This document shows positions 32,601-34,741 of a stretch of 37,385 nt of DNA, one piece after another (positions within the stretch are counted from its first letter, which is position 1; the number at the start of each line of letters is the position of its first letter). The position numbers and the translations under genes were made by a program. Source of the stretch: Mesorhizobium amorphae (lineage in GTDB: Bacteria > Pseudomonadota > Alphaproteobacteria > Rhizobiales > Rhizobiaceae). The stretch is from assembly GCF_014843845.1 (NCBI RefSeq), contig NZ_JHQS01000035.1:1-37385 (forward strand). The letters are read 5' to 3'. The notes under the pieces are model-generated. The model was not told where the DNA came from. It searched no databases and worked only from the letters and a program-made list of their open reading frames with translations.

Positions 32601-34605
32601 CGCCGCTACCGCCATCGGCCTCGGTGGTCATCGTCAAATTGCTGGTCGCAGTCAGCGACACTGCGCCCGAGACACTGAGCACGCTGCCGGCGAGCACTTC
32701 GGTGATCGCGTCGCTGACCAGGACGGTGACGGAAACCGCCGCATCCTTCTTTTCATCGTTGTCGGAACCGGCATCGGACTCGTCCTTCGCGGTCAGCGTG
32801 ACGGTTACGGTGCTCGACGCCGACAGGCTGGCCGCGGTCACATCGGTGCTGCTGAACTTGACCCGTGCTTCGGGCAAGATCGTCGCGATGACACCCGCGA
32901 GCGGCCCGACCTCGGCAGTCTCAGCTTCGACATTGGCGGTCGCGGTTGCAGTAAATTGAGCCGCGCCCGTCACGATGATTGTGGCGCCGGTCAGGTCGAT
33001 GATCGCCTCCGGGGTCGCGAAATACGCGCCACCCGTGATTTCTCCATCGTCCGACGCCGCTGCTGTCAGGGTCACCGAACTGGCATTTATGGTGCTGGAA
33101 ACGCTGATCTTCTCGGCGTTGACGTTGACTGCGCCGGCAGTCAGCGTCCCGGAGATCGTCACCTCGTCCTTGCCGTCCTGGCCGTTGATGAAGAGCGCGG
33201 CCGAACCGAGGTTCACAGCAGCGATGGTCAAGGTATCCTTTGAAAAGATAGGAATGCCCAGATCGTCGCCGAGATTGATGGTCAGGCTGTTGCTGGGTTT
33301 GTTGAAAGTAATCGACTCGAATGTCGAAATGAAGGAATCCGACGACAGCGTCAGCGTCGCGCCATTGTCGGTCAGAGTCGCTTCATCGTCGGCATTGCTG
33401 GTTGTGATGACCCGGTCCGCAACGACACTATTGTCGATGATCGGTTCGAGCCCGTCATAGCGGAGCACGACACCGTCACGCGTGATTGTGCCCGACGTCT
33501 GCCCGGTGGCTACGTACTTCACCGAGGCGAAGGTGCCGCCATCGAGAACCATGCTGTCGAAGCCGGCATCGCCGCCAGCCATGACGCCACTCAATCTTCC
33601 GGCCGCGCCAACAAAAAAGGTGTCCTCGTTGCCGGCGGAACCGATCAGGTTCTCGACCGTAACGAAGGACACCCCAGCAACATGACCCGAACCGTCGCCA
33701 GTAAGATGCCAATCGGTGTCCTGCGGAGGCCCGACCACAGCGTCGCTGCCGGCGCCGCCACTCAACAGAACCTTGCCAGCCAGAGCGGGGTCGATCTCGT
33801 GCAGCACAAAGCTGTCGTCGCCCGCGCCCGCGTCAACGGTCAACGAGACCGCCGGAACTGCAAACCTGTAGGCGATCAGATTGTTGGAGGTTCCGGAGTC
33901 AAGCACCGCCAGATCGTCGTCTGAACCATCTGAACTGCCGATGCGGATCACCCGCGCCTGGCCGGAACTGTCGGCATAAATGCGCTGGCTGGACGCTGTA
34001 TCATCCTCGACCGCGCCAACGCTTTCAAGGCCAATGCTATGGGTCAGCGCTCCGGCTTGCGCGGTAATGCTCCCTGACTGGCCGGTGTCGGTCGCGAGCC
34101 GCACGGCGTCGAAGCTGCCGCCGGTCATGGCAAGCGTGTCGTTGCCGTCACCACCGTCGAAGCGCACGTCGAGCGCCGCCAGGAAGTTTTCGCCGAAGTC
34201 GATGGTGAGCTTGTCGTCGGCGGCGGTGCCACGCACCACGATATAGTCGACCTGCTGCGCGTTGCGCTGGTCGATCAGCGTATCCGTCTTGTTGTCATAG
34301 ATTTGGATCGCCTGGATCAGATTGTCATAGCGCAGCGAATAGTCGGCCCCGGCCAGATCATTCATGTCGACTGCGAAAGGCAAGACGTCGGCCGACAGCA
34401 GATAACGCGCCTCAAGCGCCTCAAGCGCCAGGTTCGGCAGATCTGATGTCTTGCTGGGCCGTCGGGCTCGCCCCGGTGAGCGCCTCAGGAGCGAACTCGC
34501 CAGCCAACGACCAAATACGCCAGGGACTGGCGCCTCTTCTTTGTTGGCTAATATAAATCTCTTCTGGAACGATTCAAAAAATGCTGGCCTCGACAAAATG
34601 TTCAT
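8686..34605 (-). CDS. Giant LEPR-XLL / RTX adhesin-like surface protein (8,639 residues)
   Basis: One uninterrupted reading frame of 25.9 kb. ATG at 34605 is chosen because a run of seven G lies four bases upstream; an in-frame ATG at 34707 has no such site and adds an unlikely 34 residues. The order of parts, in approximate residues, is: basic N-terminus with the LEPR-XLL-type motif LEARYLLSA (64-72); RTX-like segment (135-385); beta-solenoid repeats (455-3320) with hydrophilic inserts; GHGF/YYV repeats (3320-3780); more beta repeats; dockerin-like calcium loops (5402-5431); Calx-beta-like domains (5610-6005); W-GF-GQ repeats (6035-6840); RTX calcium-binding repeats (6875-7870); two lectin-fold-like domains (7970-8330); a zincin-like domain with HEIGHQAGLDH (8458-8468); an acidic stretch; and a short basic-amphipathic end. 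No cysteine and no Sec signal peptide were seen on reading. It is probably secreted and cell-surface attached, folding on calcium outside the cell. Export by the neighbouring HlyD, M50 and SecA-like proteins is inferred. Confidence 0.93.
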   Translation of the reverse strand: MNILSRPAFFESFQKRFILANKEEAPVPGVFGRWLASSLLRRSPGRARRPSKTSDLPNLALEALEARYLLSADVLPFAVDMNDLAGADYSLRYDNLIQAIQIYDNKTDTLIDQRNAQQVDYIVVRGTAADDKLTIDFGENFLAALDVRFDGGDGNDTLAMTGGSFDAVRLATDTGQSGSITAQAGALTHSIGLESVGAVEDDTASSQRIYADSSGQARVIRIGSSDGSDDDLAVLDSGTSNNLIAYRFAVPAVSLTVDAGAGDDSFVLHEIDPALAGKVLLSGGAGSDAVVGPPQDTDWHLTGDGSGHVAGVSFVTVENLIGSAGNEDTFFVGAAGRLSGVMAGGDAGFDSMVLDGGTFASVKYVATGQTSGTITRDGVVLRYDGLEPIIDNSVVADRVITTSNADDEATLTDNGATLTLSSDSFISTFESITFNKPSNSLTINLGDDLGIPIFSKDTLTIAAVNLGSAALFINGQDGKDEVTISGTLTAGAVNVNAEKISVSSTINASSVTLTAAASDDGEITGGAYFATPEAIIDLTGATIIVTGAAQFTATATANVEAETAEVGPLAGVIATILPEARVKFSSTDVTAASLSASSTVTVTLTAKDESDAGSDNDEKKDAAVSVTVLVSDAITEVLAGSVLSVSGAVSLTATSNLTMTTEADGGSGGKGASVAVSEVNATTRANVSGGSTIGANAGNTPNSITLGATLTSNIATIAKSTAGGSDQSAGGDNESEERLKDANKDGNTSDKATTSGGDITFAGAVTVSDYRPTTEAFVQASTLTSGGAITLTAQSTDHVTATADGTNTNSSANGATGIGVAVALSIADVTTRSYLGGASSLSASAVSLSATIAAGDSFIAQATSGAGDGSKTQVAGSLAINIVITEASADVAASASINLNGADLSLTANSTTNVETDAVPDDASGAAGELGIGGSVALTIVDNSTSASIRDNATIIAGDAITMTATGDHTAATTAEAGAEGGDVGIGGAVAIDVIDNDTESSIGSGSELDITGNLSASASNHGVSTTLADGDAIGSTAIGAAIALAFVDNRAFSTSNRNLRSNGSINLSAASDGSSKAESIASAAGAEENEDGNTKADDQRDKEVDLANSKSNDGDGVSKSANSSGGSGGGDVSVAAALALNISSSVAVASINDGRTVIAGEGAGVGELNLQSSNNMDATAEADGTAKTSDSGTAVGVAVAINIATMRNEASIGAGSIITADGVKAEAKMRNVGGDVTHRFGAESTSGASGGDIGVAGSFALSFADTDTLGVIGLDHADQPAGGAATVTLTGGNVLLTAINTTETTTTATSSGAGSGSGRVGVGASIALGIGLNSTFAGVENGETVSGTTGNFTVTATSNDTLTTTAKAGAEGATGIGGAIAVAYVDNDTDAHIGTGGGATITLTGNLAAQASHTGTVHTLADGEAAGSSVGVGASIALNIGEVTNDAFLGRNFQNVGTVTITATSTLDTKAESKASSKGQSTKKSDGTTDSASSDQETTNQTEMAKNQSGGTKTPTQSGGSSLGQADGNSNTQTGKGTQGGNGSGGTNVAATIAVNFLDADNQAQIAGNVTISGTGAMKVEAISTTDARALATATSTNTSSDTGVAAAVGLNIVLVDNNAMIGAGADLTAGSIEVRAATANGQKNTFQARALSGAVSKNTAVGGSVGVNYLDVNTLASVGDNVDLDANTGNIEIGAVSLNEMQNLAGGAALSTGSGGGGVGIAVTVNIVNDLSTKAETGINLDAEAQGAINVTSHAELLPISENLPVIGSLAVTSFAAGIAGASGGFAVGGSSSVNVIFMETHASVNDNSDLEAGTGIKIEATDLLTVVSGAGGIGLTLNGNAGVGIGLDVQVITRNTSAWMGGGADLDTTAGNIVINADSFDDITSIAATFGGSAGGSAGVAASVGVLYLDTSTQAFVEAGNALNKSHLGAGGDVSVTATGDADVFLLAGAAAFGQSAGIGVSGTVFVHLDDVKAELYGDADVVTGGANGLSVSAISTDEVLVIAAAGAASAQAAVAGSVAVTVLTETTTARIGANSKVSGQTLANDPGVSVFASDETDILTVAGSLAVSAGNAGVGAGVNVSTLTKITTASIEAGADIDVDGNVTVEATGNEDIGSFSVAAGASSGAGVTLTADVFVLNLKTRAFIGSDPLAPIGGLTDVRARGSVLVQALDETEMDLIVGGVAIGGSAGVGVAAGVAVVDKVTDAFIGAGARVTGEGHGTVAARTGRYEVAYAGSQAMSSFEPQGGNQPTASSLEAGTPSGLTQFKDLDQEGGDDVQQDPGLTQNRVATAAVDTGFRGVAVSASAKDDVETFAISVGGGGSVGVAVGAAVNVVDTKTKAFIGADAQINQDMAGPGNAGQSVLVAAASDFSHVGVGAGAAFGGSGAGAPGVDVSVIKVDAFATINDGADVKANNDVAVIATSKEKVIVVSAGLAFSGTVSLAGGVSVLSFDTETYARVGANATIVAGGDVAVMAKDDSEVVVVAGAVAIGLSGGGAAGSVAVVTVDKLTEATIGDNASIDASGNGVGIGGVLTGTIVGGGDPSGFGTAEAHGVIVQAESSEEVTNVTVAGAGGLYVGLAGSVTVTLLNSDTKALIGVGADINQGAANYVAHPGTVSGAQGVYVNAANEVRVTSFAGALGAGFIGLAGGIDFGSIKNDTVAAINANAMVRARGDVSVNAVAIKVLRGFAFSGGIGVGGLGASVSVWSVGEEFSDSYQDNQGGSGNATKDDGSSKTANDEAGEQADDGVEGVTGELSRFGGGANNNTADSRVKAGVEGARDKVGANALTSGALTNKLTAAVTDERGTTASVEGGATVEAGHDIVVNAREQMEVDMLVGSLGAGLVGLGASISVVNVSGQVRAKAGGSLKAGNAIRVESHFGQDVDVTTVALQAGFVGLGASVAVVNDTSRIQAGLLDNTVVNGAASLTVSASSNQTFDVLTTGIQAGAVAVGASYSDVTIGDDDDNTKEVLATIGAGSQIGQTDTVGAITVHADSTIDADSDTFALAAGLGALTFNFAFVDVQPNVEASIGGGANINATGLLTVEAWTLHDATGDVFALSVGALAAGTSLATVNVVPTVAASIGGNSTIHAGGIVMLSSHNYDGETATDRGAKANAEASGGGLFSGQGSVPTARSNAVANTTIGAGGAFTIAGDIDIKSRIRNYAVANSEANSFGAAAVGASVAEAEANGQSNAAMNANIVSVTDIKVEALAVNGALAVAEAAGGGVLGALTINSAVAKASPSSVSASIGNNTSIQSARNVRLKAQAQTEGDAKVVGISIGGIFGAGASDATTHVSPTVASSIGAGVVINATGDILVEASASPIPGTQPTYEIVDVDGTANTITVNGHGLVTGDTVEYDAGSGGAVIPGLNWPDPADAAVNRQYSVINVVNAGVTDPNTLYFGSVFNAADIDPNTEIIEFAGGHNFLSGDAVRYYPGPDETVDSFGLTEGNLYYVLVIDGSHIKLVSTFDKAVNPQNYLKNFQPDDVAGNSITISGHGFVNGTAVTYEAPDARTFVSRQVDVNSNSLNPDGSPIADSSADNIRFFDDDGNALAHSFAEGEHVVYDVKNASGGTGLAIGGLVDGQTYRVHVVNSSTIQLKRNDAITEQVQFVRNAAGDRIIRTDGLNWADNGFAAGTLFIGGGGANSGTFTIASVSGSTLVLTVANSVTEVTLTKTFDQPIIALAPNKGLSADPALNVGASDTHSLVNAKNLPIGGLQDGKTYYVRGVSGAGDDTFELWNAPSGGSQIVLTPTGLAGPYGNHSLAALAIDISDDVDSEQQLRIDISDGATSAAPGQFLFGPGEVPLSEIAPQSGDGVSSAYAKGSGGGFVGVQINDADIISNPNVSATISATQITTVGDVTVSTSATTNTSSYAVNGTGGFVAIGDADARSFQDITSAATISDNTRIVAGKNFTLASASSAITSASSQSSAGGAVGLADPVTDVRIEYNTTSTIGSNAIVLAGQLAKGTANASVDVTAKSTASGVGFGGDGDAITHVNIGSPDADPDADQADAIVSLAANAVLSARRTSLAARVDNFHVFSGSDGRGAGFYGEGEAESTITARPDAQVRINAGADLTGWEGVDLITRYDNVDTHAKSYARSTGLFGFVDSDAHNDTDVSSEIFGAAGALVTAGPRDNDDAVLGHPDYPQEPGSSAEHLALFASTVNGSISQTHNADDSKRSLAAGGSSGSSPDDRPQSINFNSDVLILSGRSPELVIKQLVVGADGEIDVAVEVSVNDTAGGGSATEGEGSTIQSNDIVVNDIVNPGPGDVVFDSNSMTGAGGTWTFRDTLQRVSIRNESDKDIIINNIDVVTDEQPLAWLNPSQSVTLTFNVVREVAPTLIEITDTGGHSDIYINGTIENPIGTTSIVNTDGSVFATNDRGVTGSDGRQSLIRTHILNIRADENIGATGARVNIDIIYSAGLPLGIGFDTGRVADLTNQIFLGVENRFYTGQLVRYDAVTTTIGGLTDGGYYYIIASPDGQSVKLATTLANALAGTAIDLAPAGALTDLHSLISAETFTADALGNISLDLKALLREAPAGGFYVVEIDRIKAGNTADVLLQASIEQFGDGQSGGLLVKAPALPAGGQTYYNFFRPDAGAIPSLSRGVFATGNTEVASTYDFRGLDPATGLRTLPGLQAGSVVAGGDIIVAAANPAPTATTVNVLGITEIAGNGDIDVLTNGYIALTEKTGDMRVERIRSNASDVLLYSPRRILDARDDNGDPTLIEADVSGRNITMAAGVGLFNPTHFQVAAQVLNPTLLDINSPLGGIGEPGNFLEINVDNRNGVGGLGVLRAFDISADSTLGIFLDEVVGDMHVHTVHTIRDVSLRTVAGSILDSRNNGAGDDLADVMGQTIDLDANGNGSIGAFTNDLEIDSSRGSSDDDVALEAGNNIHLAEAPEVPGGTAGNLRLVLAHTYDGDIRITVRETSVQGENLDLLHSGSARFGEDGATFPTFQPDALRAITHGQIFAEKGSVLLRVGDNVTLDSNSETLAAENIDIYGDVSATDEVIHALVNLDVAFGTVMVLRGRIIANATVAPGNKTIGAPVGSATPTLTADPVTGPTVLTRIFGNTDVDTIHFGDTSGAGGTNTQGSAGYIFLGSKTRAYGSQDLDVNNVDGEDRFRVYYLQDTATQTSPNMQTAAEHTLTLDGVSGTDVYEIYTLGSNNPGQGTAGTDFQRNYVINILDSGRSIDGVDELTIFGYDSLQNGLVGGNKPIDDIFLLRGANYLPHESADRPAYVAMVYGQPKTYADTIEDNEPSNEVARINYDTALNGRITIEGQGGNDNFYSDDTSAIVSLQGGAGDDSFNIGQIFGTKRTGDPENGVTPFFGGALLDQDVFPDMVATTRGWLSPGISAPMVAQGGTGNDEFRVYSNQAELRLEGDDNNDLFIVRAFAIAAVANQDWNGDGTIDQDDLPAVTLDTNGDGVINFADADSTPDDYTDDVIVLDEFGVAKPIIGLGFSVARAPDIRAGGGEDEVQYNVNAPVSVDGGTGFDKLVILGTEFADDFAITEKGIFGAGLNVRYTTIEVVEVDGLEGDDEFFVQSTAFGVAYRVIGGLGSDTINVAGDVTEDIITRELEGASGAVDHLVASGDPLYDGVLVDGFDYHVAGPEEGIIRIDETDGFTAVREGGPRNVDSYTVRLAVAPLAGQIVYVTISAARSPQQEEDGTLINPAPLPNGIGDTIWLSTLDPGAVGTDGEFQHVITINGVPTIINDRSIVLAFDSTNWDMAQNVYIYAPDDLRAEGDRVVVVQHSVISDTSGVAPAVLAAAYPDGDPFDAADVRNVEVDLRDNDTPGIYVTEVAPGTNTEDRRSLVIEGNATTKLNDELLVQLAKAPEAGDTIVVKLFVNEFSDENIMIYDVDDPNDLDGRMFKGADGYWRITFDSGNWDDAVRVGIEARDDIPREDPHTAAIFFQLDQALTVDADHDYVFPNLRSGPGYVDIDVIDNDSAGAVVLESEGNTLLNGDGSDTDDYTIRLTKAPSTSVRVAVLTDGLADVISVNGIAVTPGSGYDIIGGLRPTQIFDGNLVFANDGGLGKVTRGTGADLGSFVDEGFFVGQQIRIGNAGADSGDYFITSIDADGKFFKVDKLFAATGAQADVILSDLARDGEYTGDIRFEQVMEEGVPTYRITIDGLGDEDDGWLAFGFLEGQWIRLFDSADNLIGDFKIAIIRGDNDTKDTTIQITGTNVAQILPHLGDTLSDVRVVRTAAVAVFTPANYYQQQTIELRADTEYDVPINREGVKVFPVSGHYLSKLRGPLAVEGGVTGADRSLENGLKLPGEADDFLIAIGQQPPESQQIDVLNIFNDTSKEDVDGVLTETTLTGFNMADDLSLGLGVTGDPTFGESGFFPGGISFGRISVDSNGDFGTDDTKSTIEVVNLMLGEGNDKLVIEGTLNPAPPVQVTNMFDVTPSGVNGGTIVRTGFDWKAMGFLVGQTVKIDNLPGVWTIVAINDALINPADPAEGADPNDNSILVLSGPTLAGVADGLHTITAFDKDVITPNKSVDVASTTAGGVITRTDGGNWAGFAVGDFISIDEDFAQGEYQIVAIVGAVMHVIGGQLAPVSEAPRTINRIDPVTNAVLQTVVAEVDVDPTYTGGIVTRQDGVKWANEGYLAGHLVTMVDANGKRDFRIIEISEDGFSLTLEGAPLATQNDAVKSFYVQGQHGGLTLVHGGGNMHVESAGPMNIAAGTGGQIIVTRQDGRDWSEDRYQVGQVIQLAGETYTRTILAIADATLPAPANSALTWGDGSVLVLSAPNTRAGQPTGTVLAPNAFNSYTERSLHVAEPRIITGTATVNIATNSLTRSAGSWLADGFHVGQKVQLSGFAGTFTIQALNATVMTLQSVALTPKAGVAMTVSGIDVTLDGGARIGGDHIVVTGGAGPNSPLVIYGDTGQDGIWYSGQAHNVLGMEFGEKPFDPFPELQDGENEDDEWVFPLANPYKFAGNDIIDASALFAGTPSANLPSVGLTIYGGAGNDTIYGSQAGDHLAGGSGDDLIIGNRGADHIYGDSGINVNIFTRQLFIDTVDNSPLPSANPDADTNGTTIKPVKSSVRDLMNAGDDLIFGDGASHLGYGPSSIAAAGVLGDFDDIIFADHGVIEMFVDDPNLPSVLKQRIQTTELVLVTGIKSAELQNGGDDVVFGGLDRDVIVGGAGHDLLDGDQQDDRVFGDNVYMSRQGGADGNLLDDTFSLRFQTLAGTLMYSRTDRPMPAGLGTVNADNSGLLLVDSIARRYRDPDGAPWWSEYSVDYAALHTFAFDEGTVGVGSFGNDYIAGSEGHDELFGQLGHDVVQGDGGIELAFAGTSHVGASRTSGGVTDPIGPLTVIASFTAATDGQDYIEGGGGDDQIFGGLGQDDLIGGSSSFFSLTDPNARPDGDDYIFGGAGIEIDRNDDNLPNDGTLANSRFARDADSMIGDNGNIVRIVGVNHTDINPNGTAGQQLYVQFNYDVNDPARAGGERLVVRGIHLLDYTPGGPDFSPDLFSRTNPNDPAYRSEFGIWAKQDIGGHDEFHGETGDDTAYGGGGHDRMFGDAENDDLIGGWGNDWISGGTGEDGILGDDGRIFTSRNSATYGESLFGVLPLLATDPDTRTSQGDVLNEFIYTPGQVQTETINVGGKMKKAVDLTPYNLTPNAQGGDDPLFDANVVDDIIFGGLGDDFIHGGSGDDAVGGGEALPDSYTQRFDAAGNVVGIVRTDFSRPWNPGDVLKFGPDSDPWNAPKPVQSRLGEFFLYDEYDPRRTIMFNADGSVWKTGAPPITRQYFLNLVDNEGPLVNGAIAFAPNGTPTAFAQRNTDGNDAVFGDLGNDWIVGGTGRDHIYGGWGNDLMNADDVRSTNNWLNDQPETHPMYEDRVFGGAGLDILIGNTGGDRLIDWVGEFNTYLVPFAPFGIATVSRQVPPQLFDFLYAQAFSDGVDITRTADTGSINGDDNYSNVHMFMGGVEGEIGLITQKDHGFWQDQTGGPTDPQAGNIPGGKRDVLRTADFNDGNAKVVAVDEGNFAVSSGKLTVQSASTWDQAAAVLYLDAYTPIYYEIAATLTTDKPTGGWKANSYIIFDYHSPTDFKYAGINISNDQIEMGYRDASGWHQLVKSNKPVQLKANQAYDVLLAVNGTTVTLTVAGVNWFSYTFAPRIVDGQPVALNKGLVGVGNSGSKGTVDNFRVQVLPPQITLDYAAEFDAPPTYPMSKTSAQGWTLSGGRLNAAAGAGTNLLDVGPAIGTDAYLELTAKLKTAGTGGIVFDYYGANDYKFVTLDVVGQKVLVGHVTSKGGTAIDQSFVRTLSSTTDYEVQLTIRGAALSITINGAFVGSYGFNAAIADGEFGLVTGNAGASFDRLQIRTNASAFSTSSNQLALASLGQTGDTATTVGIDQTRAMLAQAMAIWSASGQLDAAQLAKLSSLDVQIVDLPGLALAQSVFGGVLIDRNAAGHGWFVDLSPLDSSEFQLDASGHLTALPGGAAVGRMDLLSVLIHEIGHQAGLDHDEGEAGVMSAELAVGERRLPEAGSAGQPAETQLFHDGLGVFVGAQEHGLLQSAGIAPAQAVGDVTTISTARTAAAVSNSDAEADASAKTGDIVLTGATSGLQPSGQLNWVFDEASGTFVAAQGRQQDGAHDAAPDADQDDGDAPSDDLNGLAEWSNRKGLLSRLSSLFGVR
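8740..8830 (-). other. Acidic tail before the C-terminus of the giant protein
   Basis: This codes for an Asp-rich stretch (DAAPDADQDDGDAPSDD), followed by a final GLLSRLSSLFGVR-type amphipathic, basic end encoded at about 8689-8730. An acidic linker followed by a short amphipathic end is reminiscent of uncleaved C-terminal secretion signals in RTX proteins, but no sequence rule can confirm this. The other end carries the LEPR-XLL motif, so either end might be the export signal. Confidence 0.4.
9120..9590 (-). other. Metzincin-like zinc protease domain of the giant protein
   Basis: The domain carries LLSVLIHEIGHQAGLDHDEG (H8458 onwards), matching the HExxHxxGxxH/D zinc signature of metzincins (bases 9199-9234). 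A downstream GVMSAEL could be the methionine turn, and LAQAMAIWSASG lies upstream. The segment GHGWFVDLSPLDSSEF, about 40 residues before the zinc site, is a pattern I associate with the C-terminal domain of other giant bacterial LEPR-XLL proteins (recalled, not searched). All three histidines and the glutamate are present, so activity is possible. It could cut the protein itself, neighbouring proteins or host glycoproteins; which of these is unknown. Confidence 0.7.
9615..10690 (-). other. Two lectin-fold-like domains of the giant protein
   Basis: Two segments of about 170 residues follow one pattern: an ADFNDG or AEFDAP start, a central strand with IIFDYHSPTDFKYAGI in one and IVFDYYGANDYKFVTL in the other, then YDVLLAVNG / YEVQLTIRG, and an end in VDNFRVQV / FDRLQIRT. 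This resembles LamG or concanavalin-type carbohydrate-binding folds. The two appear to be an internal duplication. They lie between the RTX repeats and the zincin-like domain, where a ligand-binding module would be exposed. The ligand is unknown. Confidence 0.6.
10990..13980 (-). repeat. RTX-type calcium-binding repeats of the giant protein
   Basis: Many GGxGxDxUx nonapeptides are visible, for example GGAGNDTIYG, GGSGDDLIIGNRGADHIYGD, GGGGDDQIFGGLGQDDLIGG, GGWGNDWISGGTGEDGILGD and GGLGDDFIHGGSGDDAVGGG. They come in about ten clusters separated by ordinary linkers. This is the classic hemolysin-type calcium repeat, which folds into a parallel beta-roll only outside the cell. Such blocks are typical of type I secreted proteins, yet no type I ABC ATPase is encoded nearby. 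Confidence 0.9.
14080..16500 (-). repeat. Degenerate W-GF-GQ repeats of the giant protein
   Basis: At least six or seven copies of a unit of about 50-60 residues are seen. The shape is T-R-x-x-G-x-x-W-(3-4)-G-F/Y-x-x-G-Q/D-x-V/I, then a strand, then G-x-(Y/F/W)-x-I-x-A/S-I. Examples are RTGFDWKAMGFLVGQTVKI, TRTDGGNWAGFAVGDFISI, TRQDGVKWANEGYLAGHLV, TRQDGRDWSEDRYQVGQVI and TRSAGSWLADGFHVGQKVQL. A further copy sits far away at about 23600-23760 (RTDGLNWADNGFAAGTLFI). I do not recognise a named domain. Each unit may be a small beta-sandwich or a solenoid rung. Confidence 0.65.
16590..17780 (-). repeat. Three Calx-beta-like domains of the giant protein
   Basis: Three related segments carry the Calx-beta hallmark strand pair: SYTVRLAVAPLAGQIVYVTI, ELLVQLAKAPEAGDTIVVKL and DYTIRLTKAPSTSVRVAV. 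Between them are loops rich in Asp and the phrase SGNWDDAV or STNWDMAQ, followed by VDLRDNDTPGIYVTE or IDVIDNDSAGAVVLE at the domain joints. Calx-beta folds bind calcium and act as stiff extension modules in adhesins. The match is to the family pattern; the number of complete domains is an estimate. Confidence 0.65.
18313..18402 (-). other. Dockerin-like pair of calcium loops in the giant protein
   Basis: Two EF-hand-type loops stand ten residues apart: DWNGDGTIDQDD (18367-18402) and DTNGDGVINFAD (18313-18348). Both have Asp or Asn at loop positions 1, 3, 5 and 12, as in type I dockerins. A full dockerin has two such loops, each followed by a helix; the second helix is not obvious here, so this may be only a calcium-stabilised loop. 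If it is a true dockerin, it would bind a cohesin on a partner protein; no cohesin is seen in the window. Confidence 0.5.
23260..24640 (-). repeat. GHGF/YYV repeats of the giant protein
   Basis: Units of roughly 75-100 residues repeat the pattern I-x-x-x-G/H-H-x-F/L-x-x-G-D/T-x-V-x-Y, then G-L-x-x-G-x-x-Y-Y-V. Visible starts are ITVNGHGLVTGDTVEYD, FAGGHNFLSGDAVRYYPG and ITISGHGFVNGTAVTYE. The YYV halves include LTEGNLYYVLVID and LQDGKTYYVRGV. A separate copy lies at about 21060-21300 (NRFYTGQLVRYD with LTDGGYYYIIAS). This pattern recurs in large bacterial surface proteins, but I cannot name a domain. Confidence 0.55.
26235..26475 (-). other. Hydrophilic insert 5 in the solenoid
   Basis: A polar, Gly/Asn/Asp/Lys-rich stretch (DSYQDNQGGSGNATKDDGSS and onward to VGANALTSG) of about 80 residues interrupts two solenoid units. 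It shows no hydrophobic strand pattern and should be a flexible exposed loop. Confidence 0.6.
27705..27905 (-). other. Hydrophilic insert 4 in the solenoid
   Basis: About 65 residues beginning AYAGSQAMSSFEPQGGNQPT and rich in Gln, Pro, Ser and Asp (QEGGDDVQQDPGLTQ) break the solenoid pattern. Composition differs from the other inserts by having more Gln and Pro. Confidence 0.6.
29960..30190 (-). other. Hydrophilic insert 3 in the solenoid
   Basis: About 77 residues of Ser/Thr/Gln/Lys/Gly (SKGQSTKKSDGTTDSASSDQ through GTQGGNGSGGTN) with almost no hydrophobic residue. It is the most Ser/Thr/Gln-rich of the inserts and would suit heavy glycosylation or a flexible tether. Confidence 0.65.
31209..31362 (-). 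other. Hydrophilic insert 2 in the solenoid
   Basis: About 51 residues, mixed-charge and rich in Asp, Lys, Ser and Asn (GAEENEDGNTKADDQRDKEV, then NSKSNDGDGVSKSANSSGG), lie between two ordinary solenoid units. Confidence 0.65.
32331..32445 (-). other. Hydrophilic insert 1 in the solenoid
   Basis: About 38 residues of mixed charge (GGDNESEERLKDANKDGNTS) interrupt the solenoid. A smaller relative (AKDESDAGSDNDEKKDAA) is encoded at about 32742-32795. Confidence 0.65.
34390..34416 (-). other. LEPR-XLL-type motif near the N-terminus of the giant protein
   Basis: The encoded residues LEARYLLSA (64-72) match the LEPRxLLSA pattern that defines the LEPR-XLL domain at the start of many very large repetitive surface proteins, with Ala replacing Pro. 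Ahead of it is a basic region (SLLRRSPGRARRPSK). The motif is thought to be a sorting or export signal, but this has not been proved to my knowledge. Confidence 0.75.
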
Positions 34606-34616
34606 TTTGCCCCCCC

Positions 34617-34639
34617 GATATATGACCGCAGATATATGA
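34617..34639. repeat. Short direct repeat GATATATGA next to the giant gene start
   Basis: GATATATGA occurs at 34617-34625 and again at 34631-34639, a 14-base period, just upstream of the ribosome site and therefore in the message leader. It may be a regulator site or, read as RNA, a repeated leader element. Chance is possible in AT-rich DNA. Confidence 0.35.
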
Positions 34640-34741
34640 ATGTATGGTAGAACGCTAAGGTACATCCGAAAATTCTTGAACGCAAGACGATGCAAGCAAT
34701 GCGACATGTCTATATTTGTGTAAAATTTGTGACAATATAGA

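Larger units (their letters stand above)
24640..33240 (-). repeat. Long beta-solenoid repeat region of the giant protein
   Basis: About 2,860 residues are built from degenerate units of roughly 65-75 residues with the pattern V-G-V-G-A-S-V-A-V-x-V-V-D-x-x-T-x-A-x-I-G-x-G-A-x-I-x-A-G-x-D-V-x-V-x-A. I estimate 35-40 units. Gly/Ala-rich hydrophobic strands alternate with Thr/Asn/Asp turns, as in filamentous-haemagglutinin-like right-handed beta-helices. No exact DNA tandem repeats are obvious, so the units are old and diverged. The region would form a long stiff rod. Confidence 0.75.

Noticed and set aside
24640..33240. CRISPR array or DNA-level tandem repeats in the repetitive stretch
   Set aside because: The periodicity is in the protein only; the units are diverged at DNA level and lie within one open frame, with no identical repeats and spacers.
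34606..34707. Upstream in-frame start adding 34 residues to the giant protein
   Set aside because: No ribosome site precedes 34707 and the added codons are encoded by AT-rich leader DNA; the ATG at 34605 has a G7 ribosome site.
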